A stretch of DNA of 17,607 nucleotides. It comes from JBOGXF01 sp050694275 (GTDB lineage: Bacteria > Actinomycetota > CADDZG01 > WHSQ01). Each line of letters starts with the position of its first letter. The stretch's first letter is position 1. The notes beneath the pieces were generated by a model. That model had not been told where the DNA came from. It worked only from the letters and a program-made list of their open reading frames with translations, and did no database searches. Both the position numbers and the translations under genes were made by a program. The stretch is from NCBI GenBank assembly GCA_050694275.1, contig JBOGXF010000170.1:1-17607 (forward strand), in the 5' to 3' direction. Below, piece after piece: positions 15,140-17,607 of this stretch.

Positions 15140-15768
15140 TGCAAGTTCCCCTTTCTCAGGTCGAGTTCTCGAAGGATCCCCGCAAGCGCGCCGAGCGTGA
15201 GAGCCACCGCCGCGATCAGGAGGCACCACGCTCCCCAGCCGAAGCCGGAGTGGTACGCGACGAAGTCCAGATTTGCCTGGGCGCGTGCCGAGGCGGCCAT
15301 GGCGGTGGCCTGCTCGTCGATGGCGGGGAGATGCCAGGCGATGATTCCCGCGAGCGTGAGAGATGCGAGGACCGGCGCAAGCTTGAAAAGGACTCTGGAG
15401 GCGAACCAGAGAAGAGAAGCGATCGCCGCGAGTGCCCCCACAGCGGCGACCACTCCGCCGATCGGATCCGAGTAGCCCATGACCGCGGCGACCTCTTCGG
15501 GTGGGAGACCTTCGCTCGACACGGTGGTGGCGCGGACCCAATTCCCCAGGCCCCCGGCGAGAGCGAGTATGCCTCCGGTGGCGGTGAGCGAAGGGGCGAG
15601 CTTCGCCGAGAGCGTCCGGTAGGCGGTCGGCGCCGCGGCCCGGTCGGAGGCCTCGTCCGCCGTGGCCTCATCTGCCTTGTGCCGCCGTCGGAATGAGAGC
15701 GCGCGGGGCCACTTGAGGTTGCGGGAGACCCTCGCCTTACCGATGACCTCGCCTATGACGGCGCGCAC
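15136..15768 (-). CDS. Four-helix membrane protein of unknown function, first gene of the liv-type operon
   Basis: This 210-aa protein has a basic, charged cytoplasmic N-terminus (residues 1-55, with RRRHKADEATADEAS). Four hydrophobic segments follow at about 58-77, 103-123, 129-147 and 176-198. The loop after helix 1 (WVRATTVSSEGLPPEEVAAVMGYSD) and the final GFGWGAWCLLIAAVALTLGALAG recall the topology of small actinobacterial four-helix proteins such as the tryptophan-operon-associated family; this is a loose resemblance, not a firm assignment. The start is GTG 15768, with AAAAGGGGGCGGG upstream. It ends in an ATGA overlap with the binding-protein gene, so the two are translationally coupled. 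As the leading gene of the operon, it may be an accessory subunit of the importer or a sensor. Confidence 0.75.
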   Translation of the reverse strand: MRAVIGEVIGKARVSRNLKWPRALSFRRRHKADEATADEASDRAAAPTAYRTLSAKLAPSLTATGGILALAGGLGNWVRATTVSSEGLPPEEVAAVMGYSDPIGGVVAAVGALAAIASLLWFASRVLFKLAPVLASLTLAGIIAWHLPAIDEQATAMAASARAQANLDFVAYHSGFGWGAWCLLIAAVALTLGALAGILRELDLRKGNLQ

Positions 15769-15801
15769 GCTGCCCGCCCCCTTTTGCCTGCCCCGTTTCC
15801 G

Positions 15802-15822
15802 GAGGGGCGCCCCTCTTTTTTT
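15802..15822 (+). terminator. GC palindrome followed by seven T (terminator-like)
   Basis: GAGGGGCGCCCCTC (15802-15815) is a perfect 14-base palindrome directly followed by seven T (15816-15822), the form of an intrinsic terminator for plus-strand transcription. No plus-strand gene precedes it: it lies just upstream of the minus-strand operon start. It could stop antisense transcription entering from the operon, attenuate a long leader of the plus-strand gene, or act as a DNA operator in the operon leader. Confidence 0.5.
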
Positions 15823-15910
15823 CGCCCTCCAGGATGTTTCTCTAGGTACCCCTCGACCTCCTTCCTACGCCCCACCCGGCCCTTGCCCTCCGGGGGCGGC
15901 GGGCGCAGGC

Positions 15911-15945
15911 CCCACGACGCCCGACTACACGCCGGCGTCGGTGGG
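15911..15945 (+). promoter_or_regulatory. 11-bp stem-loop just upstream of the truncated gene
   Basis: CCCA-CGACGCC (15911-15921) pairs with GGCGTCG-g-TGGG (15934-15945): 11 base pairs with one bulged G and a 12-nt loop. It ends 3 bases before the ribosome-binding GAGGA (15949-15953) of the 15960 gene. It may regulate that gene's translation or be an operator. Confidence 0.4.
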
Positions 15946-15959
15946 TAAGAGGACTCCGT

Positions 15960-16202
15960 ATGGCGCTGAGAGCCCACAACATCGTTGCCGCGTTCTACGG
16001 GGAGAGGAAGAGCGAGGAGGTCGTACGCGCCCTGAAGGACGCCGGCATCTCACCCTCCAAGATCTCAGCGGGCGAGTCTGAAGACGAGGCCCTCGTGTCC
16101 AAGGCCGAGATGCGGGAGGAAGTCGAGAGGGCATGGGGCGGCCCGGGCCTCTCGCTCGGGACCGAGCACCAGATAAAAGGGGGCCACCTGACTTGGATGT
16201 AG
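15960..16202 (+). pseudogene. Truncated small gene (stress-protein-like N-terminus) interrupted by an insertion sequence
   Basis: ATG 15960 with GAGGA 6 bases upstream opens an 80-residue frame. Residues 1-73 form a coherent domain: HNIVAAFYGERKSEEVVRALKDAG, SKISAGESEDE, then EMREEVERAWGGPGLSLGT. This resembles the N-terminal part of small actinobacterial proteins with a ferredoxin-like start followed by a glycine-zipper membrane segment, sometimes annotated as general stress proteins; the match is by eye only. The frame enters the left end of the ISL3-type element at about residue 74, and the last residues (GGHLTWM) and stop are element sequence. The original C-terminus would lie beyond the right end, outside the window. 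The fragment may still be translated, but the gene is probably inactive. Confidence 0.65.
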
Positions 16203-16206
16203 GTCA
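16181..16206 (+). repeat. Left terminal inverted repeat of the ISL3-type element
   Basis: Matches the reverse complement of 17582-17607 at 21 of 26 positions, including the uninterrupted blocks CCTGAC and GATGTAGGTCA. The outermost bases are less conserved (GGGCCA here against GGCTCT on the right). Confidence 0.8.
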
Positions 16207-16339
16207 GATCCAGCCCAACTGAGCCCCAAAGCCTTGCCTGGCAAGGAACCCGTGAGTAACGGGCGGAAATCCAAGATGCGCGCAGGGCACGCCCCTAGGT
16301 TCGGGGTGCAGAAAACCACCGGACCTGGAGGTCGTGCCC
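16207..16339 (+). promoter_or_regulatory. Structured leader between IS left end and transposase
   Basis: This 133-bp leader carries a series of hairpins. They are CCTTGC/GCAAGG (16232-16246, 3-nt loop), CCCGT/ACGGG (16249-16263, 5-nt loop), and GCAC-g-CCC/GGG-GTGC (16287-16309). A fourth, GACC/GGTC (16322-16333), has a loop and arm that contain the transposase GGAGG site. The last one could hide the ribosome-binding site, a common way of limiting transposase synthesis. The roles are inferred; the pairings are visible in the sequence. Confidence 0.45.
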
Positions 16340-17584
16340 ATGCGCGTCACCACAGCATTCAAGCATCTTCTGCGTCTGCCCGGCGTCAATGTCCGGGCGG
16401 TCGACTTCCTCGCCGACCGCGTCGTCGTGACCGTCGCCCTCAAGAGAAGGAGGCTGGTGTGCCCGCTGTGCGATCACTCCACCGGGGCGCGCCACAACGA
16501 CCAGGCCGTCGATTCGGTGTGGCGCCATCTCGACCTCGGCTGCTGGCGTCTGGTGATCAAGGCTCGCTTGCGGAGGCTTCGCTGCCCCTCTCACGGCGTG
16601 CGGGTCGAAGGTGTGCCGTTCGCCCGTCACAACTCGGGGTTCACGCGCGACTTCGAGTGCCTCGCCGCGTGGCTCGCGGTCAAGACCGACAAGAGCTCGA
16701 TCGAGCGCCTGCTGCGGGTCGCCTGGCGCACGGTCGGGGCCATCGTCGAGCGGGTCGTCGCCGACGAGCTCGATCCCGGTCGTTTGAACGATCTCTTCGA
16801 GATCGGCATGGACGAGATCGCGTGGCGCAAGCGCCACAAGTATCTGACGCTCGTCTCCAGCCACCGCAGCGGCAAGGTGGTGTGGGGAGCGGAGGGCAAG
16901 GATGCCAAGGCAGCCTCGAGGTTCTTCGATGACCTCGGACAACAGCGCTCCTCCCAGCTCACCGCGGTGTCACTCGACCTCGGCAAGGCCTATCCCAAGG
17001 CGGTGAGGACACACGCCTCCCAGGCGACCATCTGCTGGGACCCCTTCCACGTCGTCGCGCTCGCCACCAGGGCGCTCGACGACGTCAGACGCGACGCGTG
17101 GAACGACATGAGAGACCAGGACGGCGAGCTCGCCAGGAAGTTCAAAGGTGCGCGCTGGTCGCTGATGAAGAACCCCGAGAACCTCAATGACAAGCAAGCA
17201 GTCCAGCTCGATCGGATCCGGCGCGCGGGCGGGGCGGCGTGGCGCGCCTACACACACAAGGAGGCGGTGCGGGAGATCTTCCAAGGCGACCTCGATGAGG
17301 AGGATGCCTCGGAGTTGATCGACCGGGCGATCTCGAGATGCCAGCGAAGCCGGCTAGAGCCGTTCGTGAAACTTTCCCGAACCCTTCGGGAGCACAAGGA
17401 GGGCATCTTGGCTTCGATCCGGCTCGGAATCAGCAACGCCCGCGCCGAGGCCCTCAACACGAAGGTTCGGAACATAATCCGACGCGCCTACGGGTTCCAT
17501 TCCGCGGAGGCTGCCATCGCGCTCGTAATGCTCGCGTGCGGCCCTATCGAGTTGCTTCCACCTCATGAGAAGGCCGTGGTTTGA
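16340..17584 (+). CDS. ISL3-family DDE transposase
   Basis: The 414-aa transposase looks complete. ATG 16340 is 8 bases after GGAGG; a GTG at 16334 is in frame but only 2 bases from that site. The N-terminus has a zinc-binding region: CPLC (41-44), H52 and CPSHG (82-86). An HTH follows at about 118-140 (KSSIERLLRVAWRTVGAIVERVV). The DDE_Tnp_ISL3 catalytic core shows D158 in IGMDEIAWRKRHKYLTLV, D213 in SLDLGKAYPKAV and E370 in SNARAEALNTKVRNIIRRAYGF. It binds the element's inverted repeats and moves it by cut-and-paste-type chemistry according to family knowledge. The TGA stop lies within the right inverted repeat. No internal stop or missing catalytic residue was seen, so it may be active. 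Confidence 0.95.
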   Translation: MRVTTAFKHLLRLPGVNVRAVDFLADRVVVTVALKRRRLVCPLCDHSTGARHNDQAVDSVWRHLDLGCWRLVIKARLRRLRCPSHGVRVEGVPFARHNSGFTRDFECLAAWLAVKTDKSSIERLLRVAWRTVGAIVERVVADELDPGRLNDLFEIGMDEIAWRKRHKYLTLVSSHRSGKVVWGAEGKDAKAASRFFDDLGQQRSSQLTAVSLDLGKAYPKAVRTHASQATICWDPFHVVALATRALDDVRRDAWNDMRDQDGELARKFKGARWSLMKNPENLNDKQAVQLDRIRRAGGAAWRAYTHKEAVREIFQGDLDEEDASELIDRAISRCQRSRLEPFVKLSRTLREHKEGILASIRLGISNARAEALNTKVRNIIRRAYGFHSAEAAIALVMLACGPIELLPPHEKAVV

Positions 17585-17607
17585 CCTACATCGATGTCAG
17601 GAGAGCC
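17582..17607 (-). repeat. Right terminal inverted repeat of the ISL3-type element
   Basis: Read on the minus strand it starts GGCTCTCCTGAC, close to the GGCTCT-type ends of many ISL3 elements, and matches the left repeat at 21 of 26 positions. It begins inside the transposase stop codon and ends at the last base of the window. Confidence 0.8.

Larger units (their letters stand above)
15769..15959. promoter_or_regulatory. Divergent intergenic region before the liv operon
   Basis: This 191-bp stretch, between the operon (minus) and the truncated plus-strand gene, should hold the operon promoter, but I can assign no clear -10/-35 in this GC-rich sequence. It contains two inverted repeats, listed separately, and C-rich tracts. 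No gene is convincing here; the open frame on the minus strand (15753-15977) is Pro/Arg/Gly-rich and looks like noise. Confidence 0.4.
16181..17607 (+). mobile_element. Complete ISL3-family insertion sequence
   Basis: A transposase of the ISL3 family is flanked by imperfect terminal inverted repeats, giving an element of about 1427 bp. Its outer left edge was placed at 16181 by ungapped alignment with the right repeat, which ends at the last base of the window. ISL3 elements typically make 8-bp AT-rich target duplications. The 8 bases before 16181 (ATAAAAGG) are AT-rich against a GC-rich background and fit, but the right-hand copy lies outside the window. The element splits the small gene beginning at 15960. 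Confidence 0.85.

Noticed and set aside
13526..15475. 649-codon plus-strand frame opposite the binding-protein and anchored-protein genes
   Set aside because: Antisense to two well-supported genes, low-complexity Arg/Glu/Gly composition, no motif.
15140..15541. Binding-protein frame extending upstream to 15541
   Set aside because: The extension overlaps the four-helix membrane gene and lacks a signal peptide; ATG 15139 has a ribosome site and a lipoprotein signal.
1..17607. CRISPR array, tRNA, rRNA, toxin-antitoxin or phage genes
   Set aside because: No regularly spaced direct repeats, cloverleaf-like sequence, rRNA segment or matching protein motifs were seen.

Overview
The window is GC-rich, densely coded DNA with GTG starts, tight gene overlaps and a lipoprotein-type solute-binding protein. 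Together with a tiny C2H2 zinc-finger gene and a branched-chain-type ABC transporter, this suggests a high-GC actinobacterial genome (Actinomycetota), probably a little-studied or environmental lineage. The taxonomic placement is inference from style and gene content. The right edge of the window coincides with the outer end of an insertion sequence, so it is probably an assembly break at a repeat.

Layout. (1) Positions 1-2014: a structured leader, an ammonium transporter (amt), a strong 14-bp stem-loop, a receiver-less OmpR-type winged-helix protein, and a convergent 41-aa C2H2 zinc-finger protein that is too short for routine gene calling. (2) 2193-5099: a large secreted alpha/beta-hydrolase-like protein with two C-terminal Ig-like domains. 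It ends at a long inverted repeat (5102-5154) that probably acts as a bidirectional terminator. (3) 5165-7819: a zinc-dependent alcohol dehydrogenase and, divergently, an AMP-forming acyl-CoA ligase. The 96-bp gap between them carries an imperfect palindrome. (4) 15768 down to 7830, minus strand: one eight-gene operon. In transcription order it encodes a four-helix membrane protein, a cysteine-rich solute-binding lipoprotein, a secreted glycine-rich protein with a C-terminal membrane anchor, LivH, LivM, LivG, LivF and an isocitrate-lyase-superfamily enzyme. The enzyme's last exon-like stretch is out of frame by one base. (5) 15960-17607: a small plus-strand gene cut off by a complete ISL3-family insertion sequence.

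How the genes may work together. In the liv-type operon most junctions are 4-nt overlaps (ATGA or GTGA), LivG/LivF overlap by 14 nt, and the remaining gaps are 4 and 11 nt. The eight products are therefore very likely made together. A standard importer (binding protein, two permeases, two ATPases) is combined with two uncharacterised envelope proteins and a C-C lyase carrying the KRCGH signature. I infer uptake of a small carboxylate or amino-acid-like compound that the lyase then cleaves. The neighbouring CoA ligase and alcohol dehydrogenase would fit a carboxylic-acid catabolic island, but nothing in the sequence proves a shared pathway.

The best candidate for something undescribed is this expanded transporter operon: the anchored Gly-rich protein sits between the binding protein and LivH, and the binding protein carries a six-cysteine cluster. 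Other items worth attention are the mini zinc finger, the orphan winged-helix protein beside amt, and the structured leaders of amt and of the transposase. I saw no CRISPR array, tRNA, rRNA or phage genes. No gene-free stretch exceeds 300 bases.
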